The notes: generated by a model from the letters alone, not told the origin. Counted from the first letter of the stretch, positions 1-8,646 are shown. The stretch is 64,000 bases of DNA from Phycisphaerales bacterium (GCA_014238785.1 JABAAL010000012.1:41768-105767); one strand, 5' to 3'. Made by a program: numbers and translations.

Positions 1-275
1 GCTTCAATTGAATTATGTAAAAATAGTGCAAAGCGATCCTTCCCCATGATCGCTTTTGCCACTCCAGCGCCAACGACAGTAACTGGCAACATCCCAAAGA
101 GCGTTCGATATGTGAGTGAGGCAGCCATCATGCTTGCCCTGTCTCGCGAAAGTTGCTTAGCACCTTGGCGAATTAATTGAAAAAGATAGACAACCATACG
201 CTCCCACCGAGTGAGCTCTTGAATTGGGTCCTTGATTACTTGCTGCAATCGCTCAATTATTGTTTTAAACTTCAT
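1..275 (-). CDS. YihY/BrkB-type inner-membrane protein, N-terminal fragment
   Basis: The reading frame opens with ATG at 275 on the minus strand and runs off the left edge without a stop (91 codons visible). The fragment has an amphipathic, basic start, then a stretch with RDRASMMAASLTYRTLFGML followed by a hydrophobic segment. That resembles the start of the first membrane region in the YihY/BrkB (formerly 'ribonuclease BN') family, where an R-x-A-A-x-L-x-Y-x-T-L-x-x-x-P signature precedes the first helix. The family is a multi-pass membrane protein of uncertain function. It is divergent from rluB with only 22 bases between the two start codons, so the promoters must overlap. A weak TAGTCT lies 10 bases before this ATG. 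The family call rests on the N-terminus alone. Confidence 0.6.
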   Translation of the reverse strand, partial: MKFKTIIERLQQVIKDPIQELTRWERMVVYLFQLIRQGAKQLSRDRASMMAASLTYRTLFGMLPVTVVGAGVAKAIMGKDRFALFLHNSIE

Positions 276-284
276 GTAACTTGG

Positions 285-290
285 TAGACT
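285..290 (+). promoter_or_regulatory. -10-like box (leaderless type) for rluB
   Basis: TAGACT is followed by 7 bases and the ATG at 298, with no Shine-Dalgarno sequence. A transcript starting about 7 bases after this box would begin at or next to the start codon. Confidence 0.45.
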
Positions 291-297
291 AGCCAAA

Positions 298-1125
298 ATG
301 GGCTGGAATACCAACCAAGAAAAGTCAAATCATGACCCTACCTTACCCTTTAAGGAGGCCGCTCGTGGCGAGCGGCTCCAGCGTGTCATGGCATCTGGTG
401 GTATCGCTTCTCGGCGTAAATGCGAGGAAATGATTGAATCAGGCGAGGTCAAAGTCAATGGCATCGTCATCAACTTCCTTCCAGCATGGATCGATCCAAA
501 AACCGACAGAATCACGATTGCAGACAGAAAACTCAATTTACACGCTGATAACGTCTATGTTATGTATTACAAACCAAGGGGAATCGTATGTACCATGGTC
601 GATCCAGAGGGGCGACCTTGTATCGGGGACATTGTAAAACACCCGACAGGTACACGAATTTTCCCAATTGGACGGCTCGATATGGATAGCCAAGGGCTGC
701 TACTTCTTACCAACGACAATATGTTAGCCAATGAACTTACTCACCCAAAACATAAAGTCAGTAAAACATACGAAGTCACTGTTAGAGGAAAAATCACGAA
801 CGAGACTCTTGTTAAATTGCAAAAAGGCATTTACCTTGCAGATGCGCACACAAAACATGACACTACGATGAAAGGTCAACGGGCTACCATCAAGGATATT
901 GAAATTGTCCGCCATGATCGAGATCGTACACTTCTAAAGATCACGCTCACAGGAGGTCGAAACCGTCAAATACGTCGAATGCTTGCGATTGTCGGTCATC
1001 CTGTAAAACGCCTACGAAGAACACATGTGGGGCCCGTTGCACTAAAGGGACTGAGACCAGGTCAATGGCGAGATTTGACGGCGAAAGAATTTAATGCGCT
1101 TGAGCACTCTGTTCGCCGGACATAG
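298..1125 (+). CDS. rluB: 23S rRNA pseudouridine synthase, RluB/RsuA family
   Basis: Converts specific uridines in ribosomal RNA to pseudouridine in the cytoplasm. The 275-residue protein has an S4 RNA-binding domain (about 26-70, with RLQRVMASGGIASRRKCEE) and a catalytic domain with GRLDMDSQGLLLLTND at 125-140, where Asp128 is the expected catalytic aspartate. A typical NRQIRRML motif lies near the C-terminus. Order and length fit the RluB/RluE/RluF/RsuA group; RluB is the likeliest member because this group commonly lies next to scpA/scpB, and scpA is the convergent neighbour here. The last 35 bases overlap the 3' end of scpA on the other strand. No scpB is visible. The start is the first ATG, preceded by a -10-like box rather than a ribosome-binding site. 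Confidence 0.9.
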   Translation: MGWNTNQEKSNHDPTLPFKEAARGERLQRVMASGGIASRRKCEEMIESGEVKVNGIVINFLPAWIDPKTDRITIADRKLNLHADNVYVMYYKPRGIVCTMVDPEGRPCIGDIVKHPTGTRIFPIGRLDMDSQGLLLLTNDNMLANELTHPKHKVSKTYEVTVRGKITNETLVKLQKGIYLADAHTKHDTTMKGQRATIKDIEIVRHDRDRTLLKITLTGGRNRQIRRMLAIVGHPVKRLRRTHVGPVALKGLRPGQWRDLTAKEFNALEHSVRRT

Positions 1126-1894
1126 GCTTTTCAAATAAAACAATAAGAATGTCGCCCTCAACTGTATCGTCTTGATTCACTGTTACTTTTTGCATTCGAA
1201 CAAGTTCTAATGTTGCTAAAAACATACCGATCCGCTCCGCCAGTGGCAACCCGGAAAATGCCGACAGCAAGGTAAGACGCCGCTCTGGCGATCTATTCAG
1301 ACGTTCAATCAATTCTTCTTGACACAGTTCAATTGGCACATCATCAAACGCAATATGGTGTCCATCGAGCTGTGTAAAATCAATCGCGGTTGCAATATGT
1401 TCGTAGGCATCTGATAAATCTATAAAATGAACGTCATCTAACTCAAGCGACGGCTCGTTATCTGGAGACGGCTGTTTTGGGATTCCAATTTGCACTTTAT
1501 AACGAAGCGCAAAATCATTTCTTCTTTTCTCAAGAAGTTCAGAAGCAGTTCTAAACCGTTGATACGAGAGCAGCTGCCGAATCAAATCGCCACGTGGGTC
1601 CTCATTTTTATTTTCCTTCCCATGTTCTTGGTCATCCTCCAACGCCTGTTCGGGTGGAACAAGGGACCTAGATTTAATCTCTATGAGTGTCGCTGCCATA
1701 ACGAGAAATTCCCCTGCCATCTCAACGTCTACCGAAGCGCTTTGTCGAAGTACTCCAAGATACTCATCTGTGATCTCAGAAATTGGAATTTCATGAATAT
1801 CGACCTCAGCTCTCCGAACGAGATACAAAAGGAGGTCTAGAGGCCCATCAAAGGCATCTATTGAAATTCTGAATTGTTCTTGAGGAAATAACAT
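1091..1894 (-). CDS. scpA: Segregation and condensation protein A
   Basis: ScpA is the kleisin that bridges SMC heads in the bacterial condensin complex (SMC-ScpA-ScpB). The protein begins with FRISIDAFDGPLDLLLYLVR, the signature ScpA N-terminus that contacts the SMC neck, followed by the EITDEYL segment. The C-terminal winged-helix part contains RLTLLSAFSGLPLAERIGMF. From the ATG at 1894 it has 267 residues, the usual size. An in-frame TTG lies 33 bases upstream, but the ATG start puts the DGPLDLLL motif at its usual distance from the N-terminus. The 3' end overlaps rluB by 35 bases in a convergent arrangement. ScpB and Smc are not in the window. Confidence 0.93.
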   Translation of the reverse strand: MLFPQEQFRISIDAFDGPLDLLLYLVRRAEVDIHEIPISEITDEYLGVLRQSASVDVEMAGEFLVMAATLIEIKSRSLVPPEQALEDDQEHGKENKNEDPRGDLIRQLLSYQRFRTASELLEKRRNDFALRYKVQIGIPKQPSPDNEPSLELDDVHFIDLSDAYEHIATAIDFTQLDGHHIAFDDVPIELCQEELIERLNRSPERRLTLLSAFSGLPLAERIGMFLATLELVRMQKVTVNQDDTVEGDILIVLFEKPMSGEQSAQAH

Positions 1895-1943
1895 GTAGAA
1901 GTGCAACCTAGTACCTTCAAGGTACAATATACATCATAGTTTC

Positions 1944-2981
1944 ATGAACGCGCCACGCCCACAAACTGAGTTAAGTTTATCTGCGGAACATGCATTTATT
2001 TGCGATGTCCTCACCGCCGAATCTGGAGCGATTGATTCTGTCATATCGCAAGTAAGATCAGATGCATCCACCTGCACTTCATGGACAGATGCAATCGATA
2101 TATTGGAAAAATGCAAGGGGCACGCTGTTTTTAGCGGTATGGGTAAGTCCGGATTAATTGGAGCAAAATTATCCTCCACCTTTTCGAGCATCGGACAGCC
2201 GTCGCACGTCGTACACCCAGCAGAAGCGGTCCATGGTGACCTCGGCTCCATTCGACGAGACGACGTTGTAATTCTCATGAGCTACTCCGGCACAACGTCG
2301 GAAGTACTTAACCTTGCCGCAATTCTAAGAACTGATGGAATCCCCTGCATCGGCATTTCAAAATCAGACGACTCCCCTCTTGCAAAACTCTGCACTGTGC
2401 ACCTTGCAATTGGATCTCTCAGTGAAGCCTGCCCCCTTAATCTCGCCCCGACTGCATCGACTACTGCAACGCTAGCTATTGGCGACGCACTAGGACTTGC
2501 ACTTTCAAGACGACGAAACTTTACCGCCGATGAGTTTCACAAACATCACCCTGGGGGCATGCTCGGCATCGGGCTACGAACTATTACAGAAATCATCCGT
2601 TGCAAAGTCGGTGAAAATCTTCCAGTAATATTGGAAGACACACTCGTTGGCGAAGCATTACAGACGGCAAGGCCACAAGAAGGTGCTCGTCGAGCCGGCG
2701 CCATCCTTCTCGTTGACGAGAATGGAAAACTAACGGGTATATTTACCGATGGTGACTTGCGACGTCTTGTGATCGATGACACAGACCCTATGCAACGTCT
2801 AATCGGTGATGTCGCTACAAAGAATCCTAGGCGATTACTTGCTTCGTCACTGGTACGTGATGCACAACAATTAGTTACAGAATACAGAGTCGATGAAATT
2901 CCAATTGTTGATGATTCTAATTATCCGATTGGGCTCATTGACGTCCAGGATTTAATAGCAATGAAAGTAGTCACGGAGTAA
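1944..2981 (+). CDS. kdsD: D-arabinose 5-phosphate isomerase
   Basis: Interconverts ribulose 5-phosphate and arabinose 5-phosphate, the first committed step to Kdo, the sugar linking lipid A to the LPS core. The protein has a SIS sugar-isomerase domain (about 55-195, with SGMGKSG at 64-70 and SYSGTTSE at 113-120) and the KpsF/KdsD segment EFHKHHPGGMLG, then a pair of CBS domains (about 215-345). Its 345 residues are slightly above the usual 320-330. It heads a tightly packed run of four genes: 2 bases to the Ntn hydrolase, which overlaps kdsC by 4, which overlaps the LptC-like gene by 4. With kdsC downstream the assignment to Kdo synthesis is strong. A TACAAT lies 15 bases before the ATG. Confidence 0.95.
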   Translation: MNAPRPQTELSLSAEHAFICDVLTAESGAIDSVISQVRSDASTCTSWTDAIDILEKCKGHAVFSGMGKSGLIGAKLSSTFSSIGQPSHVVHPAEAVHGDLGSIRRDDVVILMSYSGTTSEVLNLAAILRTDGIPCIGISKSDDSPLAKLCTVHLAIGSLSEACPLNLAPTASTTATLAIGDALGLALSRRRNFTADEFHKHHPGGMLGIGLRTITEIIRCKVGENLPVILEDTLVGEALQTARPQEGARRAGAILLVDENGKLTGIFTDGDLRRLVIDDTDPMQRLIGDVATKNPRRLLASSLVRDAQQLVTEYRVDEIPIVDDSNYPIGLIDVQDLIAMKVVTE

Positions 2982-2983
2982 GC

Positions 2984-3553
2984 ATGTCAGTCATAGTAGC
3001 AGTCCGCAAAGATAATCGAATAGTGATGGCCGCCGACACACTGACCACGTTCGGAGATTCCGAGGTCATGCCACAAGAAAATGCACGAACTCCAAAAGTG
3101 GGACGTATCGGCGATTCCTTAATTGGCGGAGCCGGATGGGCCGTCTACGACGATATTCTCAATGACTTCCTTGCAACAAGACCAACCCCTGACCTCTCGA
3201 GCTCTAGAAAAATTTTCACGTTCTTTCTTGATTTTTGGAAAGCACTTCACGAACACTACACCTTTGTCAACGATCAAGCCGCACAAGCGGGATCGCCATT
3301 TGGAGATCTCGACTCTACGTTCCTCATCGCTAATTCTGGTGGAATTTTCACCGTCGCCTCTGATTTGGGAGTCACGCCACTTAATCGCTATTACGCCATT
3401 GGCTCAGGTGGAGAATACGCCATTGGCGTTCTTTACACACTCTACGAACGCACCGATGATATTGCCGAACTAGCTTCCGATGCGGTCAAGGCCGCTATTG
3501 CCATGAACCTCCAATGCGGCGGCGCAGTTGACGTCTTGCAACTCACTACATGA
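2984..3553 (+). CDS. Proteasome/HslV-like Ntn hydrolase (BPH-type), serine N-terminus
   Basis: A 189-residue protein with the fold signature of proteasome beta subunits: after loss of Met1 it would begin SVIVAVRK, followed by MAADTLTTFGD and then the glycine-rich IGGAG turn (residues numbered from Ser1). Asp17 and a lysine at position 37 match the catalytic Asp17/Lys33 of the family. The nucleophile position carries Ser rather than Thr. It lacks the HslV N-terminal TT and the usual HslV GNxVMKG segment, and no hslU lies nearby; it looks closer to the small HslV-like bacterial proteasome homologues described as BPH (from memory). It sits inside the Kdo operon, 2 bases after kdsD and overlapping kdsC by 4 (ATGA), so it is translationally coupled. 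Role in LPS synthesis or stress is unknown. The fold call is fairly firm, the activity is inferred. Confidence 0.7.
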   Translation: MSVIVAVRKDNRIVMAADTLTTFGDSEVMPQENARTPKVGRIGDSLIGGAGWAVYDDILNDFLATRPTPDLSSSRKIFTFFLDFWKALHEHYTFVNDQAAQAGSPFGDLDSTFLIANSGGIFTVASDLGVTPLNRYYAIGSGGEYAIGVLYTLYERTDDIAELASDAVKAAIAMNLQCGGAVDVLQLTT

Positions 3554-4080
3554 ATGTTCCAAAAGACATATCCGTTCTTGTTCTTGATGTTGATGGCGTG
3601 TTAACAGACGGCACTATCGCCTTCCCGCAGATTCTGCAAACGGAATCTAAATCATTTCATGTGCACGATGGCTTGGGTATTTCCCTTTGGCAAAAAGCTG
3701 GAAACAATACTGTACTCATCAGCGGGCGAAACTCTGACTGCGTGAATCATCGTGCTAAAGAACTAGGCATCAAATACATCTTTCAAGGAAGCAAGGATAA
3801 AATTAAAGATTTGGACAACGCGCTCGCCGAATTGAACGCCACTCCAGAGCAAGCCTGCTTCGTTGGCGATGACCTTGGGGACATGGCTGCCATGGAATAT
3901 GTCGGCTACTCCATCGCAGTCCAGAATGCGGTACAGGAAGTAAAGGCGATAGCAGATTGGACAACCGTTAGAAGCGGAGGCAACGGCGCAGTTCGAGACG
4001 CCATCGAGCACCTCATGCAAGCATCTGGAACATGGAAAACCGCTGTCGAATTGTGCAAAACAGAATCTAGTAAACAATGA
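3550..4080 (+). CDS. kdsC: 3-deoxy-D-manno-octulosonate 8-phosphate phosphatase
   Basis: HAD-superfamily phosphatase that releases Kdo from Kdo 8-phosphate. In 176 residues it has motif I VLDVDGVLTDG (nucleophile Asp13, acid Asp15), motif II SGR at 58-60, a lysine near 82-86, and motif III CFVGDDLGDMAAM with Asp107/Asp108/Asp111. Length and absence of a cap domain match the tetrameric KdsC type. The start ATG overlaps the stop of the upstream Ntn hydrolase (ATGA at 3550-3553), and its own stop overlaps the start of the LptC-like gene in the same way. KdsA and KdsB are not in the window. Confidence 0.93.
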   Translation: MNVPKDISVLVLDVDGVLTDGTIAFPQILQTESKSFHVHDGLGISLWQKAGNNTVLISGRNSDCVNHRAKELGIKYIFQGSKDKIKDLDNALAELNATPEQACFVGDDLGDMAAMEYVGYSIAVQNAVQEVKAIADWTTVRSGGNGAVRDAIEHLMQASGTWKTAVELCKTESSKQ

Positions 4081-6965
4081 AGAACGCGCCAAAAACAAAA
4101 GACAACAAACGCATCGGGCTGCTTGTTGTTGCCGCAGGTTCCGCATTTTCGATTCTTCTCATATCGCTTCTCTTTTTCCTTGGAGAGAAAGTGCCACCGC
4201 CAGAGGAGCGAGTACAAAGCGAAGAAATTACCGATTTGCTTAACAGCACAAGTCCCGATCACTCCAATTCTAGCAATATAGATTCGCTCGACATAGGCAT
4301 CGCGCTCCCAAAGGGTGGGTGGGTCTATCAAACAGACTCAATGGGTAATCTCGCCCATCAATACCGCTTCGAATCACTCGATCCAAATCCAGGCCACTTA
4401 CCAAGTGGCTGGGTTGAGATGAAAAAACCTGAGATTGAAGTATTCCTTTCTGGAAACCGAGTCGTGGTCATTACTGGCGACAAGGGCGTAGCAAATGCAC
4501 CAAAAAGGATGCTCGAATCAGGTGAAATAGCAGGCAACGTACATATTTCTATGTACGATCTGGGTACGAAAAAAAATAGAGATAACCTCCATCCCTCCAT
4601 GGTGCTTACAACTCCCCAAGTCAACTTCAATAACTTTACGGGAGAAATCTCCTGCGATAATGAAGTTAAAATTGTCTCTTCTTCTCAAACACTTGAGGGT
4701 AGTCAACTCTCAATTCATTTCAATGACAAAGAAAACCGAATTGAATACCTACGACTCGAAGTACTTGAATATCTAGATTTTTATCCAAACAAGGATAGCA
4801 CTATTCGAATTGCAGACAAAACAAACAAAAGAGAAACCCGTCCTGTCGTCACCACAACAAAAAGCTCTACACAAAAACATAAAATCAGCGCTGCTGCAAT
4901 TGGTCCAAACCCCGACTATTACTTAGCCACTTTTTTAGACACCGTTAAAATAGTGCAAGGCGATTCCCTTACTGGAAAATTTGCATCGGGCGACAGTTTA
5001 AGCGTGGCATTCTCCGCTGACTCAGAATCTGCAACTACAACAAGCGTTACTTCAGCAAACAAAACCATGTCCGTGCCCCTTGGAATCAATACTGCGCTTG
5101 TGTCATCTTTATTTGCAACGTCGCCTATCAATCAAGACCCCCCTATTCGGCTCACATGCGCTGGCGGGCTAACGATGGTCCCACTCGAAGACAATAGCAA
5201 AATGCCCTCCGCTCCAGAAGACACAAGAATAGAATTGATTGCTAGAGAAAACGCAACCATACAAGTAAACGATTACGAGGAAGGAATGTCCGCAACAGGC
5301 AATCTACTTCGCTATGAATTGCTCCATGACCGAAGCGATCTTTTTGGCTCCCCCGCAACACTACTTCTTAATGACATGAAAACTCTTGCAACCCATCTCT
5401 GGATTGAACGGGATGGAGGCACAGGCGGTGCTATCGGCAAAGGATTTGCAACAAGAACAACCCCAAAAGATAATTCCACGCTGAGATGGGCAAATGGAGT
5501 CGATTTTTTCTTTGACTCGAACAAGAAAGATAGCGCTTTAGAAAAAGTTATTTGCAACAAGGCGACATTAGAGGACAATGATTCAACTATTTCCTGCAAT
5601 TCCTTAACAATTAATTTTGACCCATCTCTTACGGGTTCCCCTAATCCAACTACTGCCTTTGCAAGCGGTGATGTAAAAGCAATCAGTGAAACGCAAACAC
5701 TCTGGTCTGATACAGCCGAAGTTCTTTTTAAACAGCTTCCCGGGACGGAGTCGCCAGACGTCGCTACTTCGAGTCGTTCAAAAGCAGAAACTCTGCTCGC
5801 AAATGGCAATGTACAAATCCTCCTTGGAGACGGGGGAAGAGTTTTTTGCCACAATGTACATGCCAACATACCCAAGGACACTGCAACACTCAGCGGCAAT
5901 GTCCTCATCGCACAAAATCAATTGCTCATTAATAAAGGCGAAACAACCAAGGTAACTCTTGACAGAAAAAGTGGCAAAGGCAAATGGCATGGCCCCGGCC
6001 AAGCGCTTTTCTTACATCTTCCCTTTGACATGAAGCCTGACAATAGAATTCCTCGACCAAGTAGCACAACGACCATTCCAAACCACATCACGATGCGCGC
6101 AGTCTGGAGCGAAGCAATGCTTCTTGACCAATCAAGTTCTACTGAAGCCAATGCAATAGACTTGATTGGAAATGTAATCGTACGCTCACGGCGAACCAAA
6201 CACGAGCTTAGCAAAATGACTGGCGAGTTTCTCCGACTTGAGTTCAATGCTGGAAACGAGCCAAATTCTGACAAAGACAGCAAACTCGATACAGTCATTA
6301 TTCGCGAGTACGGAACTGTTGAGCGACGTCTTTGGGACAAAAACAATCCGAGTGCTCGCCCAATAGTTTATTTCCTAGGTGGAGATGATATTACGTTTGA
6401 ATCCGGCACCCTCAATACAACGGTTGTTGGAAATGGTGAAATGATTATTCGAGACGAAAGAAGTTCGATTAACGAACTCAACCAGACTCCCTTAGCTGGC
6501 AGAGGTATTACGCGCTTTACCTGGGATGAACGTTTACGGACTACGAACATCAGTAATAATTCATATCGGATGGTCATGGATGGAAACGTACAAATGCTTC
6601 ATAAAAGCCTCGATGGAACGGTGGGCAAGCTCACATCAAATCAACTCGAGGCAATCACTGCAAACGCTAGTACAGCATATTCAGAAAATTCGACCGACCA
6701 AGCGCTTCAAGAAATGGACCTTAATCAAATAGAAGCTCAAGGCAATGTCTATATTGAAACTGATGCCCGATCGGTCGAATGTGATATATTTGATTACAAC
6801 GTACAAACTGGATTCGCTGCTCTTGAAGCGATACCCCACCGTACTGTGGCAATTCGCACGACAGAAAATCCATACCCCGTGCGTGCAACAAAATTTATCT
6901 GGAACATGGATCCTTCAATCGATACTATTACAATTCTTGGGCTCAAAGGCTCAAGCCCAAATTGA
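4077..6965 (+). CDS. Large LptC/LptA (OstA)-like LPS transport protein
   Basis: A 962-residue protein with a short basic N-terminus, one membrane-spanning segment (about 13-36) and a long periplasmic part rich in repeated beta-type patterns such as DNSTISCNSLTINF and GEISCDNEVKIVSSSQTLEG, typical of LptA/LptC/LptD-N (OstA) beta-jellyroll domains. In the canonical system LptC (about 190 residues) is anchored in the inner membrane and LptA (about 185) bridges the periplasm; here one polypeptide could do both. It overlaps kdsC by 4 bases, the place lptC holds in many kdsD-kdsC-lptC-lptA operons. No lptA or lptB follows. The stop at 6965 is followed at once by the nuoC promoter box. Family call from context and repeat texture; domain boundaries were not resolved. 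Confidence 0.75.
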   Translation: MKNAPKTKDNKRIGLLVVAAGSAFSILLISLLFFLGEKVPPPEERVQSEEITDLLNSTSPDHSNSSNIDSLDIGIALPKGGWVYQTDSMGNLAHQYRFESLDPNPGHLPSGWVEMKKPEIEVFLSGNRVVVITGDKGVANAPKRMLESGEIAGNVHISMYDLGTKKNRDNLHPSMVLTTPQVNFNNFTGEISCDNEVKIVSSSQTLEGSQLSIHFNDKENRIEYLRLEVLEYLDFYPNKDSTIRIADKTNKRETRPVVTTTKSSTQKHKISAAAIGPNPDYYLATFLDTVKIVQGDSLTGKFASGDSLSVAFSADSESATTTSVTSANKTMSVPLGINTALVSSLFATSPINQDPPIRLTCAGGLTMVPLEDNSKMPSAPEDTRIELIARENATIQVNDYEEGMSATGNLLRYELLHDRSDLFGSPATLLLNDMKTLATHLWIERDGGTGGAIGKGFATRTTPKDNSTLRWANGVDFFFDSNKKDSALEKVICNKATLEDNDSTISCNSLTINFDPSLTGSPNPTTAFASGDVKAISETQTLWSDTAEVLFKQLPGTESPDVATSSRSKAETLLANGNVQILLGDGGRVFCHNVHANIPKDTATLSGNVLIAQNQLLINKGETTKVTLDRKSGKGKWHGPGQALFLHLPFDMKPDNRIPRPSSTTTIPNHITMRAVWSEAMLLDQSSSTEANAIDLIGNVIVRSRRTKHELSKMTGEFLRLEFNAGNEPNSDKDSKLDTVIIREYGTVERRLWDKNNPSARPIVYFLGGDDITFESGTLNTTVVGNGEMIIRDERSSINELNQTPLAGRGITRFTWDERLRTTNISNNSYRMVMDGNVQMLHKSLDGTVGKLTSNQLEAITANASTAYSENSTDQALQEMDLNQIEAQGNVYIETDARSVECDIFDYNVQTGFAALEAIPHRTVAIRTTENPYPVRATKFIWNMDPSIDTITILGLKGSSPN

Positions 6966-6970
6966 TTCGA

Positions 6971-6976
6971 TACAAT
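6971..6976 (+). promoter_or_regulatory. -10-like box (leaderless type) for nuoC
   Basis: TACAAT with 8 bases to the ATG at 6985, and no ribosome-binding site between. It gives nuoC its own promoter directly after the LptC-like stop codon. Confidence 0.45.
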
Positions 6977-6984
6977 ACCACTCT

Positions 6985-7536
6985 ATGAAAGCACGACTTG
7001 ACCACCCTACAATTTCACGTGTCAAAGATGGACTTGACGATATCCAGTTGCGAGCAACTGAATATCGTGGTGACACCACGCTTATCGCTGATCCAAAAGA
7101 TATACACAGACTTCTTCGATTCTTACGCGATGACCCCGAATGTAACTACGATTTACTTTGCGATGTAACCGCCGTTGATTACCTTGACTACCCTGCGACA
7201 ACAATTGGCCGTTTTGCAGTCGTGTGGATTCTTGTAAACACGGAAACTGCCGTGAGAATTAGAGCCAAAACTTTTCTCAACCCTAGCCTTGACACGTCAG
7301 GCATCGAAGATGATCCTGCCCTCTATGTTGACTCTTCGACCGACATTTGGGAAGGTGCTGAATGGCGTGAACGAGAAGTATTTGACATGTTTGGAATCCA
7401 TTTCAAAAACCATCCGGATTTAAGACGAATCCTCATGTGGAAAGATTTTCCTGCATTCCCTCTTCGTAAAGATTACCCGTTGCAAGGTCGTGGCGAACGC
7501 ACGAACTTCATTGAGGTAAAACGAGATGAAGCGTAA
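6985..7536 (+). CDS. nuoC: NADH-quinone oxidoreductase subunit C
   Basis: The 30-kDa-type peripheral-arm subunit of respiratory complex I. The 183-residue protein contains the family signature: WEGAEWREREVFDMFGIHF at 122-140, followed by KNHPDLRRIL at 141-150 and a conserved RKDYPLQG at 161-168. The open frame extends 80 codons further upstream, but that part lies inside the LptC-like gene in another frame and looks random; the ATG at 6985 has a TACAAT box 8 bases before it. It is not fused to NuoD, and no other nuo gene is in the window, so the subunit is encoded apart from the rest. It converges on queD with one base between the stop codons. Confidence 0.93.
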   Translation: MKARLDHPTISRVKDGLDDIQLRATEYRGDTTLIADPKDIHRLLRFLRDDPECNYDLLCDVTAVDYLDYPATTIGRFAVVWILVNTETAVRIRAKTFLNPSLDTSGIEDDPALYVDSSTDIWEGAEWREREVFDMFGIHFKNHPDLRRILMWKDFPAFPLRKDYPLQGRGERTNFIEVKRDEA

Positions 7537-7537
7537 C

Positions 7538-7891
7538 TTACCCGCGGTATACGCATCGGCAAGTACACGTTTCTTCAACAGCTACCTCAAATAACTGTGT
7601 AAGCGTTGGTTTCAATTTATCCCAAATCCATTGGGCAAGAACCTCACTTGTTGGATTTTCGAGTCCGTCTATTTCATTTAAGCAATAGTGGTCTAATTGC
7701 TGTTCAAGTGGAGCAAAGGCTTTCTTGATAATTCCATAATCAATGACCCAGCCAGAACCCTGATCAACTTCCCCTTCAACCACAACTGTCACACGAAAGG
7801 AGTGGCCATGCATACGGCCACACTTGTGTCCTTCTGGAACGTGAGGCAACCAGTGCGCTGCTTCAAATCGAAATGTTTTTTCTAATCGCAT
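7538..7891 (-). CDS. queD: 6-carboxytetrahydropterin synthase (QueD)
   Basis: Converts dihydroneopterin triphosphate to 6-carboxytetrahydropterin in the pathway to queuosine and 7-deazaguanine. The 117-residue protein has the zinc ligands His13 (FEAAHWLP) and the HGH pair (His28, His30) with the catalytic Cys24 in CGRMHGH. Cys at this position separates QueD from eukaryotic PTPS. It lies 9 bases downstream of queE, which makes the next product, so the two form an operon. The substrate comes from GTP cyclohydrolase I; a folE lies at 47.3 kb. The stop codon nearly touches the convergent nuoC stop. Confidence 0.94.
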   Translation of the reverse strand: MRLEKTFRFEAAHWLPHVPEGHKCGRMHGHSFRVTVVVEGEVDQGSGWVIDYGIIKKAFAPLEQQLDHYCLNEIDGLENPTSEVLAQWIWDKLKPTLTQLFEVAVEETCTCRCVYRG

Positions 7892-7900
7892 GAATATATT

Positions 7901-8587
7901 TTACACGCCCCGTGCATCTGGAGCCCAAACATATCGATGAAGTTGTAGATGAAGTCGAATATTCTCACCCGCTTCTTGTATCCAGTCAGCTAGAACTTCC
8001 GGAGGAAGAGCATCACAGCCCTGTACACAACCGTTTGCCTCTTGGCGCATAACTGGCGAAAAGTGAACCGCATGAACTTTTGAAAGTAAATTTCTTGAAC
8101 GAACAATAGATAGTGCCCAGTCAAAATCTTCCTTATTCATTACTACAAATTTAATCTCATCAGTTAAGCAGAGATGATCATAATTTGCCTCCAAAAATGA
8201 ATCGCCTGCACCACTATTAGGCGTCTTGATATCAACAATCCGAGAGACTCGTGAATCACACTGCGCTATCGGGAGCTGGCCACTTGTTTCGAGCATCACC
8301 TCAAAATCTAAATCACAAAGCTCTTTCATCAATTCGTGCACTTGGCGTTGCATCAGAGGCTCGCCACCTGTAATCTCTACAAGCGGGCAATTGTACGTTT
8401 GCACTTGCGCAATGATGTCGTCAAAGGAATACAGCGCGCCATCGTCAAATGCATAAGAAGTATCGCAATAATGACACCGTAACGGACAGCCTTGGAGACG
8501 AACAAATACGCAGCGCAATCCAGCTCTTGTGGATTCTCCTTGAATCGATAGAAAAATTTCATGAATATGTAGTTGCCGCTTGCTCAT
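7901..8587 (-). CDS. queE: 7-carboxy-7-deazaguanine synthase (QueE)
   Basis: Radical SAM enzyme that contracts the ring of 6-carboxytetrahydropterin to give 7-carboxy-7-deazaguanine. The sequence starts IHEIFLSIQGESTRAG, the QueE hallmark, and has the cluster motif CPLRCHYC with Cys34, Cys38 and Cys41. VEITGGEPL follows, binding SAM. At 228 residues it is of ordinary size. The ATG at 8587 is preceded by TAGAAT with 8 bases between, suggesting a leaderless transcript. queD follows after 9 bases. QueC, QueF and Tgt are not in the window. Confidence 0.95.
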   Translation of the reverse strand: MSKRQLHIHEIFLSIQGESTRAGLRCVFVRLQGCPLRCHYCDTSYAFDDGALYSFDDIIAQVQTYNCPLVEITGGEPLMQRQVHELMKELCDLDFEVMLETSGQLPIAQCDSRVSRIVDIKTPNSGAGDSFLEANYDHLCLTDEIKFVVMNKEDFDWALSIVRSRNLLSKVHAVHFSPVMRQEANGCVQGCDALPPEVLADWIQEAGENIRLHLQLHRYVWAPDARGV

Positions 8588-8595
8588 CTTTATAG

Positions 8596-8601
8596 ATTCT
8601 A
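8596..8601 (-). promoter_or_regulatory. -10-like box (leaderless type) for queE-queD
   Basis: On the minus strand TAGAAT is followed by 8 bases and the queE ATG. No Shine-Dalgarno sequence is present. Confidence 0.45.
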
Positions 8602-8646
8602 CGGTAGCAAGGCAAAGCTTGTCGTGGTAGAATCCCTTACTCCATC

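Noticed and set aside
2984..3553. HslV protease subunit
   Set aside because: The N-terminus has Ser and lacks the TT start and the segment around the HslV lysine, and there is no hslU; a BPH-like label fits better.
6745..6984. N-terminal extension of nuoC
   Set aside because: This part overlaps the LptC-like gene out of frame, shows no NuoC similarity, and a promoter box and ATG lie right after it.
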